Numbered from the stretch's first letter, positions 1 through 6,074 are shown. The stretch: DNA of 6,088 bases from Pseudomonadota bacterium (GCA_023390695.1 JAEWCJ010000094.1:1-6088), one strand, 5' to 3'. Notes: generated by a model from the letters alone, not told the origin. Translations and numbers: made by a program.

Positions 1-1
1 G

Positions 2-2065
2 GTCACCCTGGCCGATATCGTCGAACGCGACCGCGATGGTGAACTGATCGCACTCCCCAACGAATGGGATGAGGAAGAACACGGTCCCGCCCCCAGAATT
101 CGGATCACGACATCGCGCCGCGCCAAGCCGCACGAGACTGCCGGAATCGGCGATCGCGTTCTTCTGCGTGTAGAAGCCATCGAGGATGAAGACGAAACGA
201 TCCGGCATACCGGGCGTGTCATCAAGGTTCTCGACCGCGCCCGCCATCGCGTTCTCGGCATCTTCCGCGCCAGTCCTGCTGGCGGCGGACGGCTCGTCCC
301 TGTGGACAAGAAAGCACTCGGCCGGGAATTGTCCATCCCGCCACATGCCACCGGTGACGCCGAAGACGGCGAACTGGTCGCCGCCGACATTGCAAAGCAA
401 GGGCGATATGGACTGCCCGTGGCGCGAATAAAGGAGCGGCTGGGCTCGCTGAAGAGCGAGCGGGCCGTCAGCCTCATCGCAATCCACGCACATGGCATTC
501 CGCACACATTCCCTGCGGGTGTCCTCGCTGAAGCCGAAGCAGCCAAACCGGCCGACCTGTCCGGACGGGAGGATTGGCGCAGCGTTCCGCTCGTGACCAT
601 CGACCCGGTCGATGCCAAGGATCACGACGACGCCGTCTATGCAGAGCCCGACAGCGATTCCAGGAATCGCGGCGGCCATATCGTATATGTCGCCATTGCC
701 GATGTGGCGCATTATGTGACTCCGGGCTCGGCGCTCGATCGCGAAGCCCTCGAGCGCGGCAATTCGGTGTATTTTCCGGATCGCGTCGTGCCGATGCTGC
801 CGGAGCGGATATCGAACGACCTGTGTTCGTTGAAACCCAATGTCGACCGCGCTTCACTCGCGGTGCGCATGGTGATCGGAGCCGACGGCCGCAAACGCTC
901 GCACACGTTCCATCGCGTTCTGATCAAGTCAGCCGCAAAGTTGCACTATCAGCAGGCGCAGGACGCGATCGACGGCAGGCCGGACGACGTGACCGGGCCG
1001 ATTGCCGAGAAAATCATTGCGCCCCTCTATGCGGCCTATCGTACGGTCCTCAAAGCCCGCAATGAGCGCGCTCCGCTCGATCTCGATCTGCCCGAACGCA
1101 AGATCCTGCTCAAGCCGGACGGCACGCTTGATCGTGTGATCATCCCGGAACGCCTCGAGGCCCACAAATTGATCGAGGAGTTCATGATCCTCGCCAATGT
1201 GGCCGCGGCCGAAACACTGGAGCGCGCCGGCATCCCGCTGATCTATCGGGTGCATGATGAGCCGGGCCTGGAAAAGGTCGAGGCACTGCGCGAATTGCTG
1301 CGCACGCTGGACATTTCGTTTCCGAAAGGCAGCGTGATGCGTCCGTCCCTCTTCAATACGGTGCTGGCCCGCGTCAAAGATCAGGATGTCGAAAACCTCG
1401 TGAATGAGGTTGTGCTCCGCACGCAATCGCAGGCCGAATATGCCGCGGAGAATTACGGGCATTTCGGACTGGCCTTGCGCCGTTATGCGCATTTCACCTC
1501 GCCGATCCGGCGCTACGCGGACCTGATCGTACATCGGGCGCTGATCCGCGCCCTCAAGCTCGGGCAAGGCGCCCTGCCCGAAAGCGCCGACATCGCTTCG
1601 CTTGGCGAAATCTCAGCGCGGATTTCTGCTGCGGAACGGCGCGCCATGAAGGCCGAACGGGAGACGGTGGACCGCCTGATCGCCCATCACCTGGTGGATC
1701 GCATCGGGGCGACCTTTGAGGGACGGATTGGCGGCGTCACCCGCGCCGGCCTGTTCATTAAACTCAACGAGACCGGCGCCGACGGTTTCGTGCCTGCACG
1801 CACGATCGGCGACGACTATTTCCAATACGACGAGGCCCGCCATGCCATGATCGGCCGGCGCAGCGGCGAGATTTATCGCTTGGGCGACCACGTTACCGTC
1901 AAGCTGGTGGAGGCCGTCCCGGTTGCCGGCGCCTTGCGGTTCGAATTACTGTCCGAGGGCCGGCGGGACAGGCCAGCTCGAAAAGGCTCGGGCAAGCTGC
2001 CGCAAGGTTCCAAATACGCCTCCAAATCCAAACCCAAGCGCGAGAAGCCGCGCAAGCGGCGCTGA
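2..2065 (+). CDS. rnr: Ribonuclease R, 5'-truncated by the window edge
   Basis: RNase R is a processive 3'-to-5' hydrolytic exoribonuclease of the RNase II/RNB family. It degrades structured RNA in the cytoplasm, including mRNA fragments and defective rRNA. The reading frame is open from base 2, and 687 residues are visible; the true start lies upstream, so a GTG at 302 is only an internal codon. Domains in order: a cold-shock/OB region over about 190-420 (GRVIKVLDRARHRVLGIF); the RNB catalytic domain, whose metal-binding aspartates sit in TIDPVDAKDHDDAV at about 596-637; the RNase II signature HFGLALRRYAHFTSPIRRY, with the conserved D and H downstream, at 1460-1537; an S1 RNA-binding domain at about 1706-1957; and a Lys/Arg-rich tail from about 1960 to the stop, typical of RNase R and absent from RNase II. 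Every catalytic residue I could check is present. DUF983 follows after 13 bases, suggesting one transcript. Confidence 0.96.
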   Translation, partial: VTLADIVERDRDGELIALPNEWDEEEHGPAPRIRITTSRRAKPHETAGIGDRVLLRVEAIEDEDETIRHTGRVIKVLDRARHRVLGIFRASPAGGGRLVPVDKKALGRELSIPPHATGDAEDGELVAADIAKQGRYGLPVARIKERLGSLKSERAVSLIAIHAHGIPHTFPAGVLAEAEAAKPADLSGREDWRSVPLVTIDPVDAKDHDDAVYAEPDSDSRNRGGHIVYVAIADVAHYVTPGSALDREALERGNSVYFPDRVVPMLPERISNDLCSLKPNVDRASLAVRMVIGADGRKRSHTFHRVLIKSAAKLHYQQAQDAIDGRPDDVTGPIAEKIIAPLYAAYRTVLKARNERAPLDLDLPERKILLKPDGTLDRVIIPERLEAHKLIEEFMILANVAAAETLERAGIPLIYRVHDEPGLEKVEALRELLRTLDISFPKGSVMRPSLFNTVLARVKDQDVENLVNEVVLRTQSQAEYAAENYGHFGLALRRYAHFTSPIRRYADLIVHRALIRALKLGQGALPESADIASLGEISARISAAERRAMKAERETVDRLIAHHLVDRIGATFEGRIGGVTRAGLFIKLNETGADGFVPARTIGDDYFQYDEARHAMIGRRSGEIYRLGDHVTVKLVEAVPVAGALRFELLSEGRRDRPARKGSGKLPQGSKYASKSKPKREKPRKRR

Positions 2066-2078
2066 GGACGAAGCAATT

Positions 2079-2492
2079 ATGGGCATCATGGTGGACGGAC
2101 AATCGCGCAATGGCTGGCGCGCGCTTCTGAATGGATGGCGCGGCCGCTGCCCGGCCTGCGGCGAAGGACGCATGTTCCGTGCTTTCCTGAAGGTCTCCGA
2201 TTGTTGCCCTGCTTGCCGCGAAGAATTGCATCATCATCGCGCTGACGATGCACCAGCCTATTTCGACATTGTCATTGTCGGACATGTCGTGGTGCCGCTC
2301 GCGCTGGCCGTTGAGACGGCATTTGCCCCCTCTTACTGGATTCACGCCGCGCTCTGGCTGCCCTTGACCCTGATCCTGTCGGTGGGTCTGTTGCAACCGA
2401 TCAAGGGCGCCATTGTCGGCTGGCAATGGGCGAACCGCATGCACGGATTCGACACCACGTCCGCCGAATCTGTAGGCCAGCCCTCAACATGA
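2079..2492 (+). CDS. DUF983 family zinc-ribbon membrane protein
   Basis: This is a 137-residue protein of the uncharacterised DUF983 family, common in alphaproteobacteria. It begins with a short cytosolic segment holding two CxxC pairs (C24/C27 in RCPACGEGRMF and C43/C46 in CCPAC), which resemble a zinc ribbon. The family landmark GRCPxCGxGxxFxxFLK is clear. Two hydrophobic stretches follow, about residues 62-83 and 86-107, the second containing WLPLTLILSVGLLQPIKG, a very typical DUF983 ending. It is therefore probably an inner-membrane protein with two transmembrane helices. I chose the ATG at 2079 because GAGGA (2064-2068) lies 10 bases upstream; the frame is open further upstream, but only inside rnr. 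An ATG at 2088 is a weaker alternative. The gene sits between rnr and a NUDIX gene and overlaps the latter. The molecular role is unknown, and I infer none beyond membrane location and likely metal binding. Confidence 0.9.
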   Translation: MGIMVDGQSRNGWRALLNGWRGRCPACGEGRMFRAFLKVSDCCPACREELHHHRADDAPAYFDIVIVGHVVVPLALAVETAFAPSYWIHAALWLPLTLILSVGLLQPIKGAIVGWQWANRMHGFDTTSAESVGQPST

Positions 2493-3220
2493 ACGACTTG
2501 GCGGAACTCCTGACCTCGGCGGAGCGCGAGCGCTCCTCGCCGAATGTCCGTCCGAAGGACGCGGCAACGCTTATCCTCGTGGATCGCAGCGGATCGACTC
2601 CAAAGGTGCTGCTCGGCAAGCGCCACCACAAACACTCCTTCATGCCGGGGAAATTCGTGTTTCCCGGCGGCCGTGTGGCTGCCGCGGATCGCCGGCTGCC
2701 GGTCGCCAGCCCCCTGGACGCGCATGCCGAGGCTTTCCTGATGCGGAGGACTATCCGCCCCAGCACTTCCAAAGCCCGGGCCATTGCGCTTGCCGCCATT
2801 CGCGAGACCTTCGAAGAGACCGGTCTTCTGGTCGGCACCAAATGCGACGCCCCGGTGCCCGCCCTGGAGGGCCCTTGGGCGGATTTCGCCAAGGCCGGCC
2901 TGTATCCCGACCTGTCGTCGCTGCATTTCATCGCCCGGGCCATTACGCCGTCCCGGCGCCCGAAACGGTTCGATACCCGCTTTTTCGCGGTCGACGCCGG
3001 CGCCATCGCCCACCGGATCGACAATGTCGTCCATGCCGATGCCGAGCTGGTGGAACTGGTCTGGTTGCCGATCTCGGAGGCCCGCAGTCTCGATATGCCG
3101 GCAATTACCGGTGTGGCCCTGAAGGAGCTGGAGGCGCGCGTCGCGGCCGGCTTCCGGCACGATCTGCCAGTACCTTTCTACCACATGCCCCGGAGCCGGT
3201 TCCTGCGCGAGCTGCTCTAG
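2489..3220 (+). CDS. NUDIX hydrolase with an insertion inside the NUDIX box
   Basis: This is a 243-residue NUDIX-superfamily protein, expected to cleave a nucleoside diphosphate linked to another group using Mg2+ or Mn2+. The fold landmarks are an N-terminal AATLILVDR strand, KVLLGKRHHKHSFMPGKFVFPGG (residues 39-61), and the catalytic half of the box, RETFEETG (105-112), whose glutamates bind metal. Between the glycine of FPGG and this RE pair lie 43 residues instead of the canonical 13, so about 30 residues are inserted (about 62-95). This architecture recalls the NUDT19/RP2-type NUDIX proteins, some of which act on CoA derivatives. The substrate cannot be read from the sequence. The start ATG overlaps the DUF983 stop in ATGA and has no strong ribosome binding site of its own, pointing to translational coupling. 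The frame extends upstream only within DUF983. No signal peptide is seen, so it is probably cytosolic. Confidence 0.9.
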   Translation: MNDLAELLTSAERERSSPNVRPKDAATLILVDRSGSTPKVLLGKRHHKHSFMPGKFVFPGGRVAAADRRLPVASPLDAHAEAFLMRRTIRPSTSKARAIALAAIRETFEETGLLVGTKCDAPVPALEGPWADFAKAGLYPDLSSLHFIARAITPSRRPKRFDTRFFAVDAGAIAHRIDNVVHADAELVELVWLPISEARSLDMPAITGVALKELEARVAAGFRHDLPVPFYHMPRSRFLRELL

Positions 3221-3247
3221 GATTTGCGGTCCCGGACGCAGCTTTCC

Positions 3248-3275
3248 TTGACATTCCGGCTCCGGTGGCTAGTTT
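3248..3275 (+). promoter_or_regulatory. Candidate sigma-70 type promoter of rpmG
   Basis: A perfect TTGACA (3248-3253) is followed after 16 bases by TAGTTT (3270-3275), a weak -10 match with 3 of 6 consensus bases. It lies in the 88-base gap between the NUDIX stop and rpmG, and would give a leader of about 25 bases. The -35 box is persuasive and the -10 box is not. The position suggests rpmG can be transcribed independently of the rnr group. Confidence 0.5.
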
Positions 3276-3308
3276 CCGCGCCAACAAATCCCGAATTGAG
3301 GTTCTCAA

Positions 3309-3476
3309 ATGGCCAAGGCCGTCACCATCAAGGTGAAGCTCGTTTCCAGCGCGGATACCGGCTTCTATTACGTCGCCAAGAAGAATTCGCGCACCATGAC
3401 CGACAAGCTGGTCAAGAAGAAATACGACCCGGTCGCCAAGAAGCACGTCGAATTCCGCGAAGCCAAGATCAAGTAA
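3309..3476 (+). CDS. rpmG: Large-subunit ribosomal protein L33 (bL33)
   Basis: This 55-residue gene encodes bL33, a small basic protein of the 50S ribosomal subunit that lies near the exit-site tRNA. The translation begins [20 protein letters not shown], continues [20 protein letters not shown] and ends [15 protein letters not shown]. This is the full usual length and the typical alphaproteobacterial form. There is no cysteine, so it is the zinc-independent variant lacking the two CxxC pairs of the zinc-binding paralogue. The start ATG is preceded by GAGG (3298-3301) with 7 bases between. A promoter-like TTGACA lies 56 bases upstream of the start and a strong terminator begins 24 bases after the stop, so it may form its own transcription unit. 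Identification is firm despite the small size. Confidence 0.97.
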   Translation: MAKAVTIKVKLVSSADTGFYYVAKKNSRTMTDKLVKKKYDPVAKKHVEFREAKIK

Positions 3477-3499
3477 CACGGAACGCCTGTCCAAGGCCG

Positions 3500-3529
3500 A
3501 CGGGCGCCGTTGCGGCGCCCGTTCTGTTT
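3500..3529 (+). terminator. Intrinsic terminator after rpmG
   Basis: A perfect GC-rich stem, ACGGGCGCC (3500-3508) with GGCGCCCGT (3514-3522), closes on a five-base loop and runs into TTCTGTTT (3522-3529). The arms, short loop and U-rich tail form a standard Rho-independent terminator on the plus strand, placed as expected downstream of rpmG. No matching T-tract serves the opposite strand. Confidence 0.85.
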
Positions 3530-3582
3530 GGGGCACAGGTGTGTCGGAAGGCCGGAGCAGATCCGGCGGTAAATGAGAAGGT

Positions 3583-3637
3583 GGCCGGCCGGAAACGGTG
3601 ACATGAGGAGGCCACTCACACCGCTTCCAGGCCGGCC
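3583..3637. repeat. Long imperfect inverted repeat (extended hairpin)
   Basis: The left arm GGCCGGCCGGAAACGGTG (3583-3600) pairs with the right arm at 3619-3637 through 17 base pairs, with one mismatch (A3595/C3624) and one bulged base (A3629). A further four-pair inner stem, TGAG (3604-3607) with CTCA (3615-3618), nearly closes the loop, leaving GAGGCCA at the tip. There is no T-tract after either arm, so it is not a classic terminator. It could be a REP-like palindromic element, a part of a structured RNA, or an mRNA 3'-end stabiliser; the single copy in this window does not decide. Confidence 0.6.
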
Positions 3638-3787
3638 GAACCCCACGGACCCAGGAGATGCGGCGGACCTGAGCATTCCGTAGGGTTATCAAAGACTTAG
3701 ACAATACCGGCCGGCTAAGCACTGGACCAATATTCTGCAGTCCTGCTGCAGCATCTCGAAAAGAAGGCTACGCCGATAAGTCACCGA

Positions 3788-3810
3788 AATCAAAGGCCAA
3801 GCCTTTGATT
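3788..3810. other. Perfect 10-bp hairpin downstream of pleD
   Basis: AATCAAAGGC (3788-3797) and GCCTTTGATT (3801-3810) are exact reverse complements around a three-base CAA loop. Read on the minus strand it lies about 75 bases past the pleD stop. It could act as a weak terminator there, as the AT-rich arm end leads into TTTCGG, but it lacks a proper T-run. A protein-binding palindrome is the alternative. Confidence 0.45.
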
Positions 3811-3840
3811 ATCGTGGCAACTTTTCGTCAACCTCAACAA

Positions 3841-3861
3841 TTAGGGTTTCCGGTTAGGGTT
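3841..3861. repeat. TTAGGGTT direct repeat pair
   Basis: TTAGGGTT occurs at 3841-3848 and again at 3854-3861, a 13-base period, with a related TAGGGTT further left near 3682. The second copy forms part of an imperfect hairpin, CCGGTT (3850-3855) plus AGGG with CCCT plus AACCGG (3875-3880), which starts five bases past the pleD stop. No function is assigned. Confidence 0.5.
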
Positions 3862-3885
3862 AGCGCTCCCTCGGAACCGGCCCCC

Positions 3886-5259
3886 TCAGGCGGCGTCCGC
3901 GACCACCCGGTTCCGGCCATCCCGCTTTGCGCGGTAGAGCGCCTGATCCGCCCGCTTCAGCAGGCTGCCGGCGCTGTCGTCATCCCCCTCCAGGGCGGCA
4001 ATCCCTATGGAGATGGTGACATCAATCGATCGGCGCCCCTGCTCGATGGAAAACGCCTCCATCGCGATGCGCCGCCGCAACCGCTCCGCAACCGTCGCAG
4101 CCACCGCCATGTCGGTCTCGGGCATGACGACCACAAATTCCTCGCCGCCATACCGGCAGGCCAAATCGATTCCGCGAATCGATTTGCGGATCCTGATGGA
4201 GAATTCCCGCAAGACATCGTCGCCGGCATCGTGACCGTACGTGTCGTTGATCGCTTTGAAATAGTCGATGTCGAGCGCGAGAATCGACAGCGCCTTGTTG
4301 CGGCCCATCGCCTGCTCGACCAGCGTGGACAGATGGCTTTCCATATAGCGACGGTTATACAGCCCCGTCAGACCGTCGGTGATGGCGGCCTCGATCGACA
4401 TCTGGACATTGTCACGCAGGCGTTCCGTGTATCGCTTTCTACGAACCTGCGTTCGCACGCGCGCTAGCAATTCATTCTTGTCGATCGGTCGCGTCAGGTA
4501 ATCGTTGATGCCGATCTCGAGACCGCGCATCAGCTTGGCATTCTCATCCGGCTCACACAACGCCAGGATCGGAATGTTGCGGGTACGATCGAGCGACCGC
4601 AACTGGCTGCACAAGCGCAGCCCGTCAAAATTTTGAAGCCCCAGCGACACGATGATCAATTCATAATCGCCTTCCGCCGCACGAAACAACGCTCCGTTCG
4701 GATCAGACTCGATATCGACGCTGTGCTCGGTTTCCAGCATGCGGACGACGCGGTCGAAGGAGGCACGCCGGTCGTCGACGATCAGAACGCGGCCATGCTG
4801 TCCCCGGTCGGCAACGGCCTCCCGTTCGGCACTCTCGATTCCGATCTCGCGCGACGTCAGCGCGCGCATGCGCAATTCGTCGGTCATCATCTTGAGACGC
4901 GACAGGGAGCGAACCCGCGCGATCAGAGCGACATCGGAGACTGGCTTTGTCAGAAAGTCATCGGCTCCGGCCTGCAGACCGGCAACCCGGTCAGAAGGCT
5001 GATCCAGCGCGGTGACCATAACGACCGGGATATGATGGGTCGCGGGATTGCTCTTCAGCCGGCGGCACACCTCGAAGCCGTCCATATCCGGCATCATCAC
5101 ATCCAGCAGAACAATATCGCATTCGGCACGATCGCAGATTGCAAGCGCTTCGCTGCCGTTGGTTGCCGTCACGACATCGAAATATTCGGCGGACAGGCGC
5201 GCTTCCAGCAATTTCACGTTTGCCGCAATATCGTCAACGACAAGAACTCGCGCGGTCAT
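3886..5259 (-). CDS. pleD: PleD diguanylate cyclase response regulator (REC-REC-GGDEF)
   Basis: This 457-residue protein makes cyclic di-GMP from two GTP when phosphorylated, and in Caulobacter drives the swarmer-to-stalked change from the cell pole. REC1 (about 1-120) has D9/D10, the acceptor D53 in LLDVMMPDMDG, T83 and K105. REC2 (about 155-275) is degenerate: S205 replaces the acceptor Asp, C235 the Thr and R257 the Lys, as fits its known role as a dimerisation adaptor. The GGDEF domain (about 290-457) has DGLTGLYNRRY, the metal-site ALDIDYF (D330), and GGEEF at 371-375, so it should be active. RGID (R362, D365), five residues before it, is the RxxD inhibitory site, predicting feedback inhibition by c-di-GMP. 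The start ATG shares one base with the divK stop (TGATG), implying coupled translation. Length and motif spacing match Caulobacter PleD. Confidence 0.97.
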   Translation of the reverse strand: MTARVLVVDDIAANVKLLEARLSAEYFDVVTATNGSEALAICDRAECDIVLLDVMMPDMDGFEVCRRLKSNPATHHIPVVMVTALDQPSDRVAGLQAGADDFLTKPVSDVALIARVRSLSRLKMMTDELRMRALTSREIGIESAEREAVADRGQHGRVLIVDDRRASFDRVVRMLETEHSVDIESDPNGALFRAAEGDYELIIVSLGLQNFDGLRLCSQLRSLDRTRNIPILALCEPDENAKLMRGLEIGINDYLTRPIDKNELLARVRTQVRRKRYTERLRDNVQMSIEAAITDGLTGLYNRRYMESHLSTLVEQAMGRNKALSILALDIDYFKAINDTYGHDAGDDVLREFSIRIRKSIRGIDLACRYGGEEFVVVMPETDMAVAATVAERLRRRIAMEAFSIEQGRRSIDVTISIGIAALEGDDDSAGSLLKRADQALYRAKRDGRNRVVADAA

Positions 5260-5630
5260 CAGGCATTACCTAAAAAATGTCGAACAGTTTCTATAAATTT
5301 CCCGACTGAGATCGGCTTCGAGAGATAGGCTTCACAGCCTCCTTCCCGTATCCGCTCCTCGTCACCCTTCATGGCGAAGGCTGTCACCGCGACGACCGGA
5401 ATGGATTTCAGTTCGGAATCGTCTTTCAACCATTTCGTGACTTCAAGGCCGGATACCTCCGGCAATTGAATATCCATCAGAATCAAGTCGGGCCGATGAC
5501 GGCGTGCAAGATCCATCGCCTCGATGCCGTTGCGGGTGCCGACGGTCTGATATCCGTGCGCTTCGAGCAGGTCGTGGAAGAGCTTCATGTTAAGCTCATT
5601 GTCCTCCACGATCAGGACAGTCTTAGGCAT
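5259..5630 (-). CDS. divK: DivK single-domain response regulator
   Basis: This is a 123-residue stand-alone receiver protein with no output domain. In Caulobacter and its relatives, phosphorylated DivK binds partner kinases and DivL to lower CtrA activity, setting the cell-cycle and polarity state. The sequence is nearly diagnostic: [20 protein letters not shown] at the N-terminus, [23 protein letters not shown] around the phospho-acceptor D53, then [18 protein letters not shown] and [10 protein letters not shown] with T83 and K105. The acidic pair is E9/D10. The ATG at 5630 was chosen over an open frame extending to 5717 because a perfect AGGAGG lies 6 bases upstream, and homologues start at M-x-K. 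It is the first gene of an operon with pleD; both encoded proteins are known targets of the PleC/DivJ kinase pair, which is not in this window. Confidence 0.97.
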   Translation of the reverse strand: MPKTVLIVEDNELNMKLFHDLLEAHGYQTVGTRNGIEAMDLARRHRPDLILMDIQLPEVSGLEVTKWLKDDSELKSIPVVAVTAFAMKGDEERIREGGCEAYLSKPISVGKFIETVRHFLGNA

Positions 5631-5636
5631 TCCCGC

Positions 5637-5642
5637 CCTCCT
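5637..5642 (-). promoter_or_regulatory. Strong ribosome binding site fixing the divK start
   Basis: On the minus strand AGGAGG, a perfect Shine-Dalgarno sequence, ends 6 bases before the ATG at 5630. It rules against the longer open frame that starts at 5717. Confidence 0.85.
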
Positions 5643-5771
5643 GGGCATCCCCATAAAATCCCCGGCCAGCCATGGCTGTGAACGCCGGCTCGCCCCCCAG
5701 GGCGCACGATCATGCAAAATGATATGATCTAGCGTAGGCCCGATTTGTTACGGAAACACAAACGAATTACT
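5643..5771. promoter_or_regulatory. Divergent control region between divK and DUF3572
   Basis: The two start codons face away from each other across 141 bases, so promoters for both transcripts should lie here or just inside the neighbours. The half near DUF3572 is AT-rich. It contains an inverted repeat GATCAT (5708-5713) / ATGATC (5724-5729) with a 10-base centre, an operator-like arrangement. I could not place a convincing -35/-10 pair for divK; TAGATC on the minus strand near 5727-5732 is a possible -10 only. Exact transcription starts remain unknown. Confidence 0.5.
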
Positions 5772-5779
5772 ATGGTTAA
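5772..5779 (-). promoter_or_regulatory. Possible CtrA half-site
   Basis: The minus strand reads TTAACCAT, matching the half-site described for the cell-cycle regulator CtrA. It overlaps the DUF3572 start codon and lies about 142 bases upstream of the divK start. The second half of the full TTAA-N7-TTAA consensus is absent (AATT stands there), so this may be chance. The link is plausible because divK is a CtrA-controlled gene in Caulobacter. Confidence 0.25.
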
Positions 5780-6074
5780 GAAAACCTCTAAGCCCTCGCG
5801 CGATCACGCGGAACACGTCGCCGTCGCCGCCCTCAAATTCATTGCCGCCGATCCCGAGCGTCTGGGCCGGTTTTTGGCGTCGACTGGCATCGGACCCGCG
5901 GATATTCGCATCGCCGCCCAGCAACCGCTCTTTCTGGCCGGCGTCATCGGGCACATCGCAGCCGACGAGCAATTATTGCTCGCCTTTGCGGCCGAAATCG
6001 GCCTGCAGCCCGCCGAAATCGATCAGGCCCGGAAAGTCCTGGCCGGCCCGGACTGGGAACGCGACGCTCCATGA
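5772..6074 (+). CDS. DUF3572 family protein
   Basis: This is a 100-residue, mostly helical protein that I assign to the alphaproteobacterial family DUF3572, whose function is unknown. Supporting stretches are HVAVAALKFIAADPERLGRF, then LASTGIGPADIR, and a second half with ADEQLLLAFAAEIGLQPAEI. The lysine-rich start MVKKTSKPSRDH and the absence of membrane segments or a signal peptide suggest a soluble cytosolic protein. A TTG at 5745 would add nine residues, but the ATG at 5772 fits the usual family length better; neither has a good ribosome binding site, so the start is not certain. The gene diverges from divK, a neighbourhood I recall as recurrent in Rhizobiales. Its stop overlaps the start of the next gene (ATGA), so the two are probably co-transcribed. 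No role in DivK signalling can be claimed from position alone. Confidence 0.85.
   Translation: MVKKTSKPSRDHAEHVAVAALKFIAADPERLGRFLASTGIGPADIRIAAQQPLFLAGVIGHIAADEQLLLAFAAEIGLQPAEIDQARKVLAGPDWERDAP

Larger units (their letters stand above)
3477..3885. other. Convergent intergenic region rich in hairpins, no gene seen
   Basis: This gap of about 410 bases separates the stops of rpmG (plus) and pleD (minus). Besides the rpmG terminator it holds perfect or near-perfect inverted repeats: GCCGGA/TCCGGC at 3551-3567, a long one at 3583-3637, CTGCAG/CTGCAG at 3735-3751, AATCAAAGGC/GCCTTTGATT at 3788-3810 and CCGGTT/AACCGG at 3850-3880. A palindromic CCGGCCGG sits near 3708-3715. I found no credible protein gene: a 26-codon frame from the ATG at 3603 lacks a convincing ribosome binding site and lies within the long inverted repeat. 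No tRNA cloverleaf was recognised. Several hairpins may simply stop transcription from the two facing genes; the number is more than that job needs. Confidence 0.6.

Noticed and set aside
302..304. GTG as the rnr start codon
   Set aside because: The same frame is open back to base 2 and encodes a conserved OB-fold segment of RNase R, so the gene starts outside the window.
929..1567. Long open frame of 212 codons on the minus strand opposite rnr
   Set aside because: It lies wholly within the RNB catalytic domain of rnr, has no recognisable domain, and is what GC-rich coding sequence gives on its opposite strand.
2342..3184. 280-codon minus-strand open frame across DUF983 and the NUDIX gene
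   Set aside because: The plus-strand genes carry clear family motifs here, and the minus-strand translation shows no domain and spans two gene boundaries.
3603..3683. Small 26-codon frame starting ATGAGGAGG
   Set aside because: There is no convincing ribosome binding site, the product is proline-rich without a recognisable motif, and its start is inside the long inverted repeat.
3841..3861. Telomere-like TTAGGG sequence
   Set aside because: Two copies next to a bacterial cell-cycle operon do not make a telomere; the likeness to the eukaryotic repeat is coincidental.
3805..4467. 220-codon plus-strand frame starting in the convergent gap
   Set aside because: It begins at a weak start without a good ribosome binding site and mostly runs antisense to the GGDEF domain of pleD.
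5631..5717. N-terminal extension of divK starting at 5717
   Set aside because: A perfect AGGAGG sits just before the ATG at 5630, homologues start there, and the extra residues look like untranslated leader.
5745..5773. Promoter-like TTGTTA-N17-TACTAT upstream of DUF3572
   Set aside because: The -10 box would overlap the ATG at 5772, so transcription would start inside the gene with no later good start codon; probably chance.
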